From positions 16,559,420-16,623,419 of the forward strand of contig CM033116.1 of NCBI GenBank assembly GCA_019321725.1: a stretch of 64,000 bases of DNA, read 5' to 3'. Within the stretch, counting starts at the first letter, position 1. Each line of letters opens with the position of its first letter. A program made the translations under genes and the position numbers. Below, piece by piece: positions 10,141-21,549 of this stretch. The notes under the pieces were generated by a model. The model was given only the letters and a program-made list of their open reading frames with translations. It was not told the origin of the DNA and did no database searches. The DNA is from Paulownia fortunei. Its lineage: Eukaryota > Streptophyta > Magnoliopsida > Lamiales > Paulowniaceae.

Positions 10141-11714
10141 GCTCAACATAAATAAATCTAGCTAAATTTTATCTACATCTAACATCATTATATTTAAATA
10201 AAGAAAAATTATTACCTCCATATTTTCAAAATACCATGCAAATAGATACAAACGAATCAAGTGGGTAAACCATATCCAAGCGAAGTGGAGATACAAAGTT
10301 ATTGCATAAAGCACAATAGTTGCTATTAGATGAGATACCAATGGCAAAACAATGGCAATCAACAATATGAGATAACTTACTAAAAAACGTAACAAGAAAT
10401 GATGAGGATTTTAGTGGAAAAATGATAGTTTTTTGTGGACATTTTATACTAGTATTAGAAGTTGTTCATAACGCGACAATTCTTCAAATTATTTCTACAA
10501 ATTTGATGAAATCCTAATTTTTTTTTATGCAAAATGAAAAGGAGTACTTTGTCGGGAAATAAAATCAAATTTTTACTTAAATTAACGCATGTACCTTTTA
10601 TTAGTAATGTAAAAGAATGCAATTTCTAGAAGATAGATGGAATAACTTGTTGAAATTTAGATCATCAAATTAAGCGTCATGATCAACTGACATTCAAGTA
10701 TATTTTTTCGGTGTATAAATGCCAATTCATAGTTTTAAACAAGTCTTTTAGGTGTATTATTCAATAGATCAGGTAATTTGGGTTTGTGTAGCATTTTTTG
10801 TTACCCGAACTCGAACAGAAATGTTGGGTTTTGAATTTCCATTTTTGTCTCCTAATAAAGAGGCAGTAGCTTGAACTGTAAGTCCCACTAACAAATTCAG
10901 AGAATTATTCATTAACTTTTCAAATTCGTAATTAGGATATTCTTGGAAAAAATTGAAAATAGTTCGATAAATATTCAGGAATATATTGATACATAATTTC
11001 TAATTATTTTGTAAAAACTAATGCATTTATTTGAGAATATTGACATTAAAAATTATGTTAGTTACTAAGAGTAATTTTTTTTTTAATTTTTAATATCTAA
11101 GTATTCAAAATTTACACCCAACTAAATTTTAAAATAAATGTCCAAATAAGTATCAATATTGAGAAATAATAATTTTTTTAATCAAAAACTAATCGCCCTG
11201 CCATTAGTTTGGGACCAAAAGTTAACGTTGCAGGATTGGGATATTTTTTAGAGGAAAAATTGGACCAGCTGTCATTAAATGCTTCCAAACTTCTCCAAAC
11301 AATCTTCCACCATTTTTCCACTATAAGAGCTCCCAAAACACCAGAAACTGTATGTGTGTGTGTATATATATATATATATATGTGTGTGTATGTATAAACA
11401 CATTCCAAAGTAGTCTACCAACGTAGAAAAATATTATTTTCAAAATTTCTCATATTTAAAACACGGATCTATTATATCGTTGAAGATTAGTCATATTACG
11501 AAATAAAATTTATATGATGAGTAATTTATTTTTTTAATTTATAGAGTAATTATTATTTTTAAATGCTAAAACAACCATTATTAATAACTATTTATTTTTA
11601 ACTAATTAAATAACCAAATAAGTAATTAGTTTTAAAAAATTAAATAACCACCCAATAATTAACTAATTAGATAACTAAATGTTTAAAGTTTAACTAACTT
11701 TTATTAGTGCACTA
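10141..11714. other. AT-rich intergenic sequence
   Basis: No gene is recognised. A minus-strand open frame at 10162-10395 is very hydrophobic, but it sits where the hAT N-terminus would be and its composition follows from the T-rich DNA. A dinucleotide repeat lies at 11348-11398. Confidence 0.4.
11348..11398. repeat. Compound TG/TA microsatellite
   Basis: A run of TGTGTG, then (TA)n, then TGTGTG again. It looks like an ordinary simple repeat. Confidence 0.8.
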
Positions 11715-13205
11715 GAAAAAATAATCAGATTAATCATTCTAATCATAAAACTGAACTATTTTCGTATCGAGTAGTAGCTTTTGACCAATTAAAAATTTAA
11801 CATTCAATTAGTGGAGAAAAAGCCCATTAATCATAATAGATATATAATTATGTGAAAAATCATATATAAATTTGTTTTTTATTTTTATGTTTTATTGTCA
11901 TTCTCTAGTATATTTTCATAATTTTTCTATTTAATAAAGAGCAATTTTAAATTTATTTGGTATAGTTTTTACTTTTATTAAAAATAAAATCAAAGGCTAA
12001 ATAAATAGAACCATTTTGCACTACAAATTTACTATAATTTTATAATTATCTATTGATCATAAATATAAATAAGAGTTTAAATTACTTTAAGAAAATCATA
12101 AGATTAATTATTCTATCATATAATTGAACTATTTTTTTCTCGAGCAGTAGTTTCTGACCAATTAAAAATCTAATAATTAATTAGTTGAGAAAAAGCCCAT
12201 TAATTATAATAGATATATACTTATGTAAAAATCCACATATAAACTTGTTTTTTATTTTTCCATTTTATTGTCATTGTCTAGTATATTTTCATAATTTCTT
12301 TTTTAATAAAGAGCAATTTTAAATTTATTTGTTATAGTTTTTATTGTTATTATCAATAAAATCAAAATCTAAATAAATAGAATAATTTTGCACTACAAAT
12401 TTAGTATACTTTTAATGACTGTAAATTATTTATCAAAAATATAAATAAAGTTTAAATTATTCTAAGAAAATAATCTGATTATATATTCTATCATATAATT
12501 GAACTATGCTTTTATCAATTAGTAGTTTTTGACCAATAAATAATCTAATAAATAACTATTGAAGAAAAAAAATCATTAAATATAATTGATATATACATAT
12601 GTAAAAAATCATATATAATTTTTTTTTATTTTCACCATTTTATTGTCATTCTCTAGTATATTTTCATAATTTCTTTTTTTTATAAAGAGCAAATTTAATT
12701 ATTTGGTATAGTTTTTATTTTTATTATTAATAAAATTAAAATCTATAAAAATAGAACAATTTTGAACTACAAATTTACGATAATTTTAATGATTTTGAAT
12801 TATCTATCACAAATATAAAATAAAAGTTTAAATTATTCTAAGAAAAATAATTGGACTAATTATTTTGCCATATAATTGAACTATTTTTTATCGAGTAGTA
12901 GTTTTTGACCAATTAAAAATTTAAGAATTCATTTGCGAACAAAAACCCATTAATTGTAATGGATATATAATTATGTAAAAAATCATATTTAAATTTATTT
13001 TTTATTTTCGTTTTATTGTCATTTTCTAGTGTTTTCATATATATTTTTTTTAGTAAAGAGCAAATTTAAAGTTATTTGGTATAGTTTTTATTATTATTTT
13101 CTGTCAAATCAAAATCTAAATAAATAGAAGTATTTTCCACTACAAATTTACTATAATTGTAATGATTTTATATTATTTATCACATATATAAATAAGAATT
13201 TAAAT
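11715..13205 (+). repeat. Tandem array of four ~375-bp AT-rich units
   Basis: Units start near 11715, 12090, 12465 and 12841. Each contains the same ordered landmarks: ATAATTGAACTATTTTT, then AGTAGTTTTTGACCAATTAA, then AAAAAGCCCATTAATTATAA, then TTTTATTGTCATTCTCTAGT, then TAATAAAGAGCAATTTTAAA, then GCACTACAAATTTACTATAA. Single-base changes and small indels separate the copies. No coding potential is visible. A period of about 375 bp with unbroken order points to tandem duplication of one unit, as in a small satellite-like array, rather than independent transposition. Confidence 0.85.
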
Positions 13206-13459
13206 GTTAATAAATTTTCTCATTTAAGAAGCTAAAAAGTACTGTGAAATTCAATAAATAAATAAAACGGAAAATAGTTTAGTAAGTATATTTAAATAAT
13301 TTCTTAAACTACAAAAATATAATTAAATCATTTTTTACCAAAAAAAAATGAAAAAAATTGATGACCCAAATATTTTTTGGGACTAAAAGTTACAAAGTTG
13401 GGCATCAAAATTGGAATGTACCCGTGGTACGGAACCAAAATTGAATTTTGCTCTAATAA

Positions 13460-13495
<36 letters not shown>

Positions 13496-15382
13496 AAAAA
13501 CAATTTAGTATAATATAATTTTATTAACATAGACCTAAAATTAGGAAATAAATAGTTATATTAAAAAAATCAAAAGATTATATCACATTACTATTTATAA
13601 AAAATACACAGAATTTTAATGTCTTACTAAAATATTATATTTTATTCAAATTATTTTTGAAAATTGAGAAATTTTTGTTACTATATGTATTAGAGCCAGG
13701 GTAGGTCAATCCCACCATGAAAGAAAAGCAACAAATGAGATTAAACTGCAAGGCAAAATTTGATAAGCTTACCGAGTCGCCATCATGTCTACGCTGTGAA
13801 GGAATTTGGAGGGTTGGGGTTGGCTCTTGGAGCCGGGACTTGGGAGACTGGCTGTGAGTTCAATACTGTGAAAAGAAAATGAAGAAGAAAAACCCTAGCC
13901 TTCACTTAATTGATTTTAACACTTTTTTTTTAAATTAAAAAAAAAGTATTCAATCAAATAAATTGGGTAGGATTATCCTACCTATGCCCAACTCAAACTT
14001 TTATAATAGGGTCTCGGGCAATTAAAAATTCAAAATTTTAGAAAAAAATATTTGTTTTCTCAAATTTAATCGGGTCAGATCGGACCGAAATACTTTGAAT
14101 GCTCACTCCTAGTTGCAACTGAACGATGAAGTTGGAGTTTTTATTTTATGAGTCGGCTAAGATTAATATATGGGCACAATTTTACTTATGATGTAAAGAC
14201 TAACTCAAAATCCTTTGTTGGAACGATTAGTTATATTAGTATAATTAGGAGATTAAAAATTAATTAATTACAATCAAAGACTAACTGAAGATTTCTTTTG
14301 TGTTATTTACACTGTGGTTGGGGATTGGACTTCTTACTTTTTTTGTTTTTTTATTTCTTTTTACTTTTTAGTTTTTGGGAATCTATCCGTTGCTTATTAG
14401 TACTAGAAAGCAGCCCTTCCCCTTTTCTCTTTGGTTACTGATATCAAATATTAATATTACATCTTTATAAAGTGGGATTGTAGGTCCATTTTTATATAAA
14501 TTGCTTTTTTAAAAAAAAAAAAAATGTTTTTCAGTTTTGACTGTTGATTTTAAAATGTTAATAGCTTATTTGACAAATTGTTCTTTGATTAAATTTATGT
14601 AAATTTACAAAAAAATTGAAAGCAACCCCTTTTCACATAATGTAATAGATACAATAACAACTATTTCAGTAAAAGGCTCCCAAGAGTTGGAGATGATTTA
14701 CACAAAATTGTTAACATTTATATATCGAAACTGTATCAAAAATTTCAATTTGTTATTTGATTTTAATTTTTATAAAAAATTGGTAGTCGTTTGATTTCAG
14801 TTTTTGGTTTCGATACATCAAATCAAAAAATTTGGTTCGGTAGATGGCTCGATTTTAATTTTTGGTTTTGATTTACCTAATCCTATCGAATACCGAATTG
14901 TTATTTTTGTATTTTATATTTATATACATATTTTATATCTATTATATATTTTTATACTAGTTTTAATTTTTTTACTTACCTAACATAAAAAATAAAAACT
15001 GAAAAAAATAATTATAATTTTAATATTTATTTTTTATATTTTTTTTATGTTTATAAAAAAATTTATTATCAAAATACCCAAAACAAAATTGGTTATAAAT
15101 GAACCAAACAGACAATTTTATTCGTTATTCGGTATAACATATCAAAATTTTAATTTATCTAAATTTTGGTTAATACTAAATGAACACTCCTATAAATACT
15201 ACCAACTTAGTATATATCATGAGTGCAATGACATTTTCATATTATCTACTAAGATATTATCTAATTATATTTATGAGTCACATAATATTTATATTTTTGA
15301 ATCGTTGAATATTTAATGATATAATGAAATAAAATATTGATAATATCATATTTATTTCAATAGTTCAAAACCAGAAAACATA
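13206..15382. other. AT-rich intergenic sequence with hAT-terminus-like pieces
   Basis: No gene is recognised. Near 14060-14112, read on the minus strand, TAGGAGTGAGCATTCAAAG followed by CGGTCCGATCTGACCCG looks like the end of a hAT-type element. Near 15170-15193 the minus strand shows TAGGAGTGTTCATTTAG, another end of the same style, preceded by GGTTCGGT-type motifs around 14830. Partners for either end are unclear. A (TA)n run lies at 13462-13490. Confidence 0.4.
13462..13490. repeat. (TA)n microsatellite
   Basis: About 14 uninterrupted TA repeats followed by a poly(A) run. Confidence 0.85.
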
Positions 15383-15948
15383 CATTTTCAGTCCCATAGT
15401 TTAGGGCCTCTTACAAGTTTGGTTCCAAGGTTAGGAAAAATCCAATTTTAGTCCCGTAAGATAAGTTTTTGTTGCACTTTTCGTTCTGCCGTTAAAGAAC
15501 TGACGATCATAATTGCTTTCTCCGTTGTTGCCGAAATGGGAGAGGAAAATCAACACAAGCTTTTGGAGGAAAACCAGTATCATCCTCCGTTAAAGTTATC
15601 CTCCATTAAAGATTGCAGAAGTATAATCCAGACTTTAATTTATTTAAATGTTAAACGATTAAGTAAGTTTAGACTTTTCTTTTTTATTTTTTATTTGACT
15701 TTATCGAATGAACACCCATACTCTTTTTATATATTGTTAACTCAATCTTTAATGGAGGGTGCTCCCTCCAAAACCCTTCCTTGCTGCTCATTTCTTCCCT
15801 CCCGTTCAATCACAAAATAATTATAATCATTAATTTTTTTAACAAACAAAAATTACAACAAAAATCTATCTTACAAGACTAATTTTTGTTTTTTAATTTT
15901 AGGGTCGAACTTGCAATAGGACCTAAAGATCATAGGAGTGAAAATAAA
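15383..15948. mobile_element. MITE-like element with imperfect terminal inverted repeats
   Basis: The left end, CATTTTCAGTCCCATAGTTT followed by AGGGCCTCTTACAAG, is mirrored at the right end, which reads on the minus strand as ATTTTCACTCCTATGATC followed by TTTAGGTCCTATTGCAAG. Inside is a second inverted pair, CCTCCATTAAAGATTG near 15600 against CAATCTTTAATGGAGG near 15743, so most of the element is a hairpin. There is no transposase. Such elements move with enzymes supplied by autonomous relatives; the superfamily is not certain. Confidence 0.6.
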
Positions 15949-16010
15949 ATTTTCCTGTTCAAAAATATTTGAGCGAGCAGCATTTCAACTCATTAGCATT
16001 GAAAAGTAAG

Positions 16011-16640
16011 GGCTGGTTTGTTTTTCATTTTAGTGGGAATTTTTTTATTTTTAACTATTTTAAATGTATAAATCAAATTTATCTTACTCAATTTCATTAA
16101 AAATAATCTATTTTATCTTCTCATTTTTCTACTTAAAACACTTCTCGACCTTATTTCTCTTATTTTCAAATGTATTTTTACACAATCTCAATCAATATTT
16201 CCTTTTCAATCAACTCATTTATCCACAATCCTACATAATGAGACCCACAACTACACACTAACTATCTTATTAATATATTTTTATTATTATCTACATTATT
16301 AATATAAGACTCACAACTACCGACTAACTTTTTTTAATATATTTTTATTATCAATTTCATTGTTATTGTAGGATCCATCACTTAAAATTTATTTTATTAA
16401 AATATTTAATTCATATAAAATATTAATTATGGACCATACTACTAACAAATTATTTAATATTATATACACATAATTTAAAAATAATTTCATTGAAAACAAT
16501 AAATCAAATATAATTTCATACTTAATCCTATAAATTTTCTATCTACAAATAATTATTCAAATATATTTTTAATTTTACATAAAAATTAATAAAACTCCTA
16601 TAAAAATACTAGAAATAAAAAAAGGAAACCAAACATCCGT
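16011..16640. mobile_element. MITE-like element next to the GH17 gene
   Basis: The left end GGCTGGTTTGTTTTTCATTT is an imperfect inverted copy of the right end, which reads ACGGATGTTTGGTTTCCTTT on the minus strand. GTAAG is found on both sides (16006-16010 and 16641-16645) and may be a short target duplication. There is no coding capacity. The right end is about 190 bp from the GH17 start codon, so the element sits in or beside the promoter of that gene. Confidence 0.55.
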
Positions 16641-16750
16641 GTAAGTACGTGTAATTGTCTAAGTTGTGGATAATCATAATATAAATTCAGTATGTAGGGG
16701 TATTTGTGGTTATTAGAAGACGTAATCTTTGTTCCGGAAAAGTAATTCTT

Positions 16751-16758
16751 TATTTATA
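16751..16758 (+). promoter_or_regulatory. Possible TATA box of the GH17 gene
   Basis: TATTTATA lies 70 bases before the ATG at 16828. The spacing allows a 5' UTR of about 40 bases. It is the best candidate in an AT-rich region, so the call is weak. Confidence 0.3.
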
Positions 16759-16827
16759 TTCCCAAAAATCAAACATGTAGCGCGCAACAGCTAGCAGTAG
16801 CAGTAGCAGAGCTCTCCCTCCGTGGAA

Positions 16828-19631
16828 ATGCCTTCACAGAACCTCAAATCCACGCCCATTTTCCGGTTCATCTCCCTATTATTAGTCGTTTCCCTTTCCA
16901 GTTTAGCAAAGGTTGAAGGCGTTGGCGTCAACTGGGGCACGGCGGCGTCGCACCCTCTGCCGCCGCAGGAAGTGATGGAGCTGCTGAAAGCCAACAACAT
17001 CGCGAAAGTAAAGCTGTTCGACGCCGACCCACTTGTCCTCCAATCGCTCTCCGGTTCCAACATTCACGTTACTGTCGGCATTCCCAATTCCATGCTTCGC
17101 AGCCTCAACTCTTCTTTGAAGGCTGCCGAGAGCTGGGTCCACGATAATCTCACCCGCTTTGTTTCTGACGGCGCCTCCAGGGTTCTCATAGAGTGCGTGT
17201 TTCAATTAGCTGTCTCTCTTTTTCAGATATTGCCTGTTTTAATTGTTTTTTATGCTTTGATATGTTTTTGTGGGTTTTGAGTTTAGGCAAGCATGTTTGG
17301 TTGGTTTGCTTGATTTATAGTTTCAGTGAATTACCGACTAAGGAAGAAAATGGAGGAGCTAGAAAAATAAAGCAAATGATTAGGGGCAAAAATAATTACA
17401 ATTCAGATTTTAAGAGTACTATGGGATTCTCTCCATGAAGAAACAAAGTACGTTTTGGGATTTTTTTCCCCCAAGAATGTGGGTGTTGATGGGGATTTTG
17501 CCATTTTTTTCTCCTTTTCTCTTATTGCCTTAGCAGCTTGTTAGTGTAAAAAGCTGGTTGATTATGACGACGTTGTTGCTGTTCAGGAATATCGATTGCT
17601 AAACAACTGACATTCACACATGTGCACCTATAGCATTGCATACAGGCTGCCGAAGTCTTGAGCTTTATACTTAACATTTTAAGTTGATGTCTTTCTTTGC
17701 TTTTTTCAGTATCTGTCATGGGCTTCTCTCTAATAACAAACAAGTATAGATGAATTATTTCACTTATTTGGTTGCAATCATGCGGTTAAGTTTGGCCATA
17801 GGAATTGTTATGTACTATGTCTTTGTATCTGTATCATGCAATATCACATATTTGCGGAATTTACTTTCGGACACATATTATTAATCTAGGCTTGCTCTTC
17901 GAGCTTCCCTTCATTCGCTTCATTGCGGGTTTTGGTTATTCGTTAGTACAAACGTATTAGGTTCCACTCACTCAGAAGAAGAAAGAGCACCCGGACCAAG
18001 AATTTAAAACAATTTCATAGGCTCTTTGATCCGGATCTACGTGTTTTCCCACGTAAGTTTGGGTGGGAAATGTTGCCGGTAGTGTCTATTTATCTATCAA
18101 TGAAGCGGCCATTTAGTTGTTGTCTTGAGCAATTCGTGTGAACAGATTCAAGATGTATGGTGCTCTTGAATTTCATTTTGCAGTTGACGGTGACTGGGCT
18201 AATAACCTCCCGGCCGAATTGAACAGAAGATAGAGTTCAATCTTGAAGAGAGCATGAATGATAATGCAGTTGATCAGAAATTGTTACTTCACTATAAGCG
18301 GCTAAGCTCCTGCTGTTACGTGTTTGTGTTTGTAGATGTTCACTTTGTAGTTTCTTTTTTTTTACCACCATGATTTTCACAAGTCTCATGTTACCTCGGT
18401 GATTATTCCTTCATTTCCTTTTTCTATCTCTTCTCATGGATTGTTGTGCACCCCTCCCCCCTCTCTCTTTCTGTGTGTTTCTGTGTTTGAGCTAATGTCA
18501 GACTATCCTGTTCGTAGTTATGTTGCTGTTGGAGATGAGCCTTTCCTCCAAAGCTATGGTGAGCAATTCTACCCCTTTGTCGTTGGAGCATCTGCCAACA
18601 TCCAGACAGCTTTATTCAAAGCTAACTTGGCTGAAAGGGTGAAAGTTGTAGCTCCCTGCAGTTTTGATGCTTTCCAATCAGAATCCGGTCTGCCATCAAA
18701 AGCGCGATTCAGGCCTGATGTCAACAGAACCATGATTGAACTGCTCACATTTTTGAACAGACATCATTCTCCATTTTTTGTAACCATATCCCCTTTCCAG
18801 AGTTACCATGGAAACAAGAACCTTTCTCTTGACTTTGCTCTTTTCAGAGAAAGAGCACATGCTCGAAATGATAGTCACAAGACCTACAAAAACAGCTTTG
18901 ACTTGAGCTATGATACCATCATTTTGGCACTATCCAGTGCTGGATTTCCCCAAATAGAAGTAGTTATTGGTCGAATTGGTTGGCCTACAGATGGCGCTCC
19001 AAATGCTACTTCATCTCTTGCCGAAGAATTCATGAAAGGCTTGATTGACCACCTCCACAGCAGATCAGCAAAATCTTCAAAGCGCCAAGATTTGCCAACA
19101 GAAATATACATTTTCAGCCTGTTAGATGAAGATAAGAGAAGCATAGCCACTGGAAACTTTGAGAGGCACTGGGGTGTGTTTACTTTTGATGGCCAAGCTA
19201 AGTATCAAGTTGATTTTGGCCAGGGTTCAAGAAAACTGGTGAATGCACAAGATGTCCAATACCTTTCTTCCAAATGGTGTGTGGTGAATAACAACAAAGA
19301 CTTGTCAAATGCAACTGCACTTGCTTTAGGGGCATGTGATGCTGCTGACTGTACTGCATTGTCACCGGGTGGCTCCTGCTTCAATCTTAGTTGGCCTGGA
19401 AATATTTCTTACGCATTTAACAGTTACTACCAGCAGCATGATCAAAATGCAGAGAGTTGCGATTTTGCTGGCTTGGGATTGATTACTACTGTTGATCCAT
19501 CAGCGGATGCTTGCAGGTTTTTTGTTGGCCTGAGGACATCACTTTCAATCCTACACAAATCTCCACTTTTCTGTTGTATGATATCACCAACAGTAACTAT
19601 CTTCTTGTGGTTACTTGCTGAAAGATGGTAA
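16828..19631 (+). CDS. GH17 (glucan endo-1,3-beta-glucosidase-like) protein with X8 domain
   Basis: Two exons, 16828-17192 and 18518-19631, joined through donor GA|GTGCGT and acceptor TAG|T, give 492 residues. The start is the ATG at 16828; the in-frame GTG six bases upstream is not needed. Residues 1-31 form a signal peptide (hydrophobic FISLLLVVSLSSLA). The GH17 barrel follows from VGVNWGT (32). The acid/base Glu is E129 in VAVGDEP. At the nucleophile site the usual Glu before x-G-W-P is R274 (GRIGWPTDG), so hydrolysis of beta-1,3-glucan is doubtful. Residues 373-456 are an X8/CBM43 domain (KWCVV, Cys 376, 395, 400, 409, 436, 454), which binds beta-1,3-glucan. The hydrophobic tail 471-488 suggests a GPI-anchor signal, placing the protein at the cell surface, perhaps at plasmodesmata. 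A donor-like G|GTAAGA overlaps the stop codon, so an alternative 3' end is possible. Confidence 0.9.
17193..18517 (+). other. Intron of the GH17 gene (1,325 bp)
   Basis: GTGCGT...TAG intron in phase 2, with the T-rich composition of plant introns. Open frames inside it are not supported as exons. The conserved protein sequence runs directly from VLI(D) in exon 1 to YVAVG in exon 2. Confidence 0.85.
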
Positions 19632-20161
19632 GAGATGTTTCTATGAGATACAACAGAAAATCATTTGATGTTCTTTGATGTTCGATGGTTAATATTTTTT
19701 TGTTTTTGTATCTCTAGCAATTTTTCACTTCCATTGTGGTCCTTTAAGAATGATGTATCATTTTTCCACTGTTTTCAGCCATGTCTAGTTGTTTAATCTC
19801 AACTCCATGGCATTTTTAAGTTCTGTTAGCCTTTTATCAGTCAGGTGTGCATCATTGTGGTATAATTTTTCCAACACAGCGAGAATATTTTGGTTTGCTG
19901 ATGCCAGTCTGAGTGGAATCCCCAGTTGTGAAAGGTATTTAAGCCATTTGATACTAAGTATTTCTGTAGATTTATAGTTTCAGGTATAAATTGCAATTAG
20001 GTTTTGTAAGCATTTGGTCTTCTAATAGCCGAATATAAACTGATTCTCTCAAGTGATTTTCAACTTCTAGCTGAAAAAAAAAAAAAGAGAGTGGTTTTTA
20101 GTATTTTAAATTATCAACTTCTAATTTTACTCTTGTTTAATTTTGATTAGAATCTGAAAGT
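19632..20161. other. 3' flank of the GH17 gene
   Basis: T-rich sequence expected to contain the 3' UTR. No single polyadenylation signal stands out. No other gene is seen. Confidence 0.4.
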
Positions 20162-20452
20162 AGGGGGAGGTTTGGGTGCTTTTGCTTCTCTAAAAGTGCT
20201 TATGGTATTTTTGTAAATACATAGAAGTTCATTTTGACCTTTTCACCCTCCAAATTTTTGCATATTTCAAAAAGTGTTTTTGGCATTTTTGTCACTTTAT
20301 GTGAAACTATTTTTTATGAAACACCCTAATTTCAATTTTTTTAGCTTTTCATTTCTTTTTCAACACTAATCACTTTTGCTTCTCTTCCTATTTTTAATAA
20401 TTTTTAAATTTAATCACTTTTTTAAAAGCTTAAATTTTTACAAACACTCCCT
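20162..20452. mobile_element. Small MITE (~290 bp)
   Basis: The left end GGGGGAGGTTTGGGTGCTTT, continuing TGCTTCTCTAAAAG, is an imperfect inverted copy of the right end, which reads TTAGGGAGTGTTTGTAAAA and then AAGCTTTTAAAAAAG on the minus strand. The GGGAGTGTTTGG-type terminus is common among plant hAT MITEs. No coding sequence. It lies 0.5 kb beyond the GH17 stop codon. Confidence 0.55.
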
Positions 20453-20978
20453 AAGACTTTGATGGAATTAATCACATTTTGTATGGCAAAATTTCTAACT
20501 ATTCATAGGGTAAATAGATGTTATACTTTTGGGGCTGCATACATTGTATGCAGGAATGGAATTAGACAAAAATGGAATGAAATTATGAATGAAATGATTG
20601 GTGGAAATGAATGAAACGTATGGTATATACAAAGAATGAAGAAAGAATAGAATCGTCATTCTTTGCTTGATTTCAATCTCATCATTGGTAATTAGAAGTG
20701 AATAGTAGGAATAGATTAAAATTATTTTTGAAGATTAACTTACCCTTCAGTAGAAATTTTTTAGAATAAAATTATTATTTGATATACTGTGCATCATGGG
20801 TTTGTAATGATTTTAGTTAGTGTTAATATATAAATATAGATAATATATAAATATTTTTAAAAAAAAAACACAGAAAATTATTTTATTTTATTTTATTATT
20901 GACTGGATTGATATAGAGAGTTGAAGAAAACGATATACAAAAATAAAATATTTTTTTTGTGTTTGTTCAATTTTATTA

Positions 20979-21150
20979 TAGATACAATGGGTCTGAGTAA
21001 AATTAGGATTATCTCAAACCCATCTCGCTTAGGGTAAGTTTTGAAACTACAAATGGATCTCAGGGCTGATCTCAAGTTTAAGTTTTAAGACCTGATCACA
21101 ATCCGAACCCAATTCTTTAATATGTTGTATATTTTTTTTTATTTATTATG

Positions 21151-21185
<35 letters not shown>

Positions 21186-21549
21186 AAATACATAATCTTA
21201 CATTTACTCATAAAAAAATATAAATATAATACTCTTATAAATTGAAATAGTAATTTAAAATTTATAAATAGTTAAATATATAAAAATAATAAGTATATTT
21301 AAATTTTTTAATTTTTTTAAAATTAAAATATGTATATATAAGTTAAATAATTAGTTATTTATTGATAATATTATCTTTTCATATTAGAAAGTTATGGTGA
21401 TACTATTTTTAATATTTTTAAAATTATAAATCAGGTCTAATAGGTCGAAACCACTGATTCTTGAGTTTGAGGCGTGTTCGGGTTTGGATCCATAAAATCT
21501 TGAGAAATCAAGTTTTAGCGAACCCGACCGAACTCGTTGTCATTCCTAA
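20979..21549. mobile_element. Degenerate hAT-type MITE
   Basis: Read on the minus strand, the right end TTAGGAATGACAACGAGTTC followed by GGTCGGGTTCG matches the TAGGGATGACAA...GGGT style of the clearer element at 46,211-46,558. The left end (ACAATGGGTCTGAG, then CAAACCCATCTCGC) contains the matching motifs in the opposite sense. The middle is AT-rich and holds a (TA)n run at 21150-21181. No target duplication was identified. Confidence 0.45.

Noticed and set aside
10162..10395. Hydrophobic minus-strand frame that might be a membrane protein
   Set aside because: T-rich DNA gives hydrophobic codons, and the position fits the decayed N-terminus of the hAT transposase. In another frame CALCNN hints at a BED finger, but too weakly to call.
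16822..16827. In-frame upstream start (GTG) of the GH17 frame
   Set aside because: It is not an ATG. The ATG at 16828 gives a complete signal peptide, so the upstream codon is not used.
16791..17205. Minus-strand open frames over GH17 exon 1
   Set aside because: They are antisense shadows of a codon-biased, GC-richer exon whose plus-strand product is clearly conserved.
17193..17743. Open frames inside the GH17 intron
   Set aside because: No domain is visible, and conserved protein sequence bridges the intron exactly.
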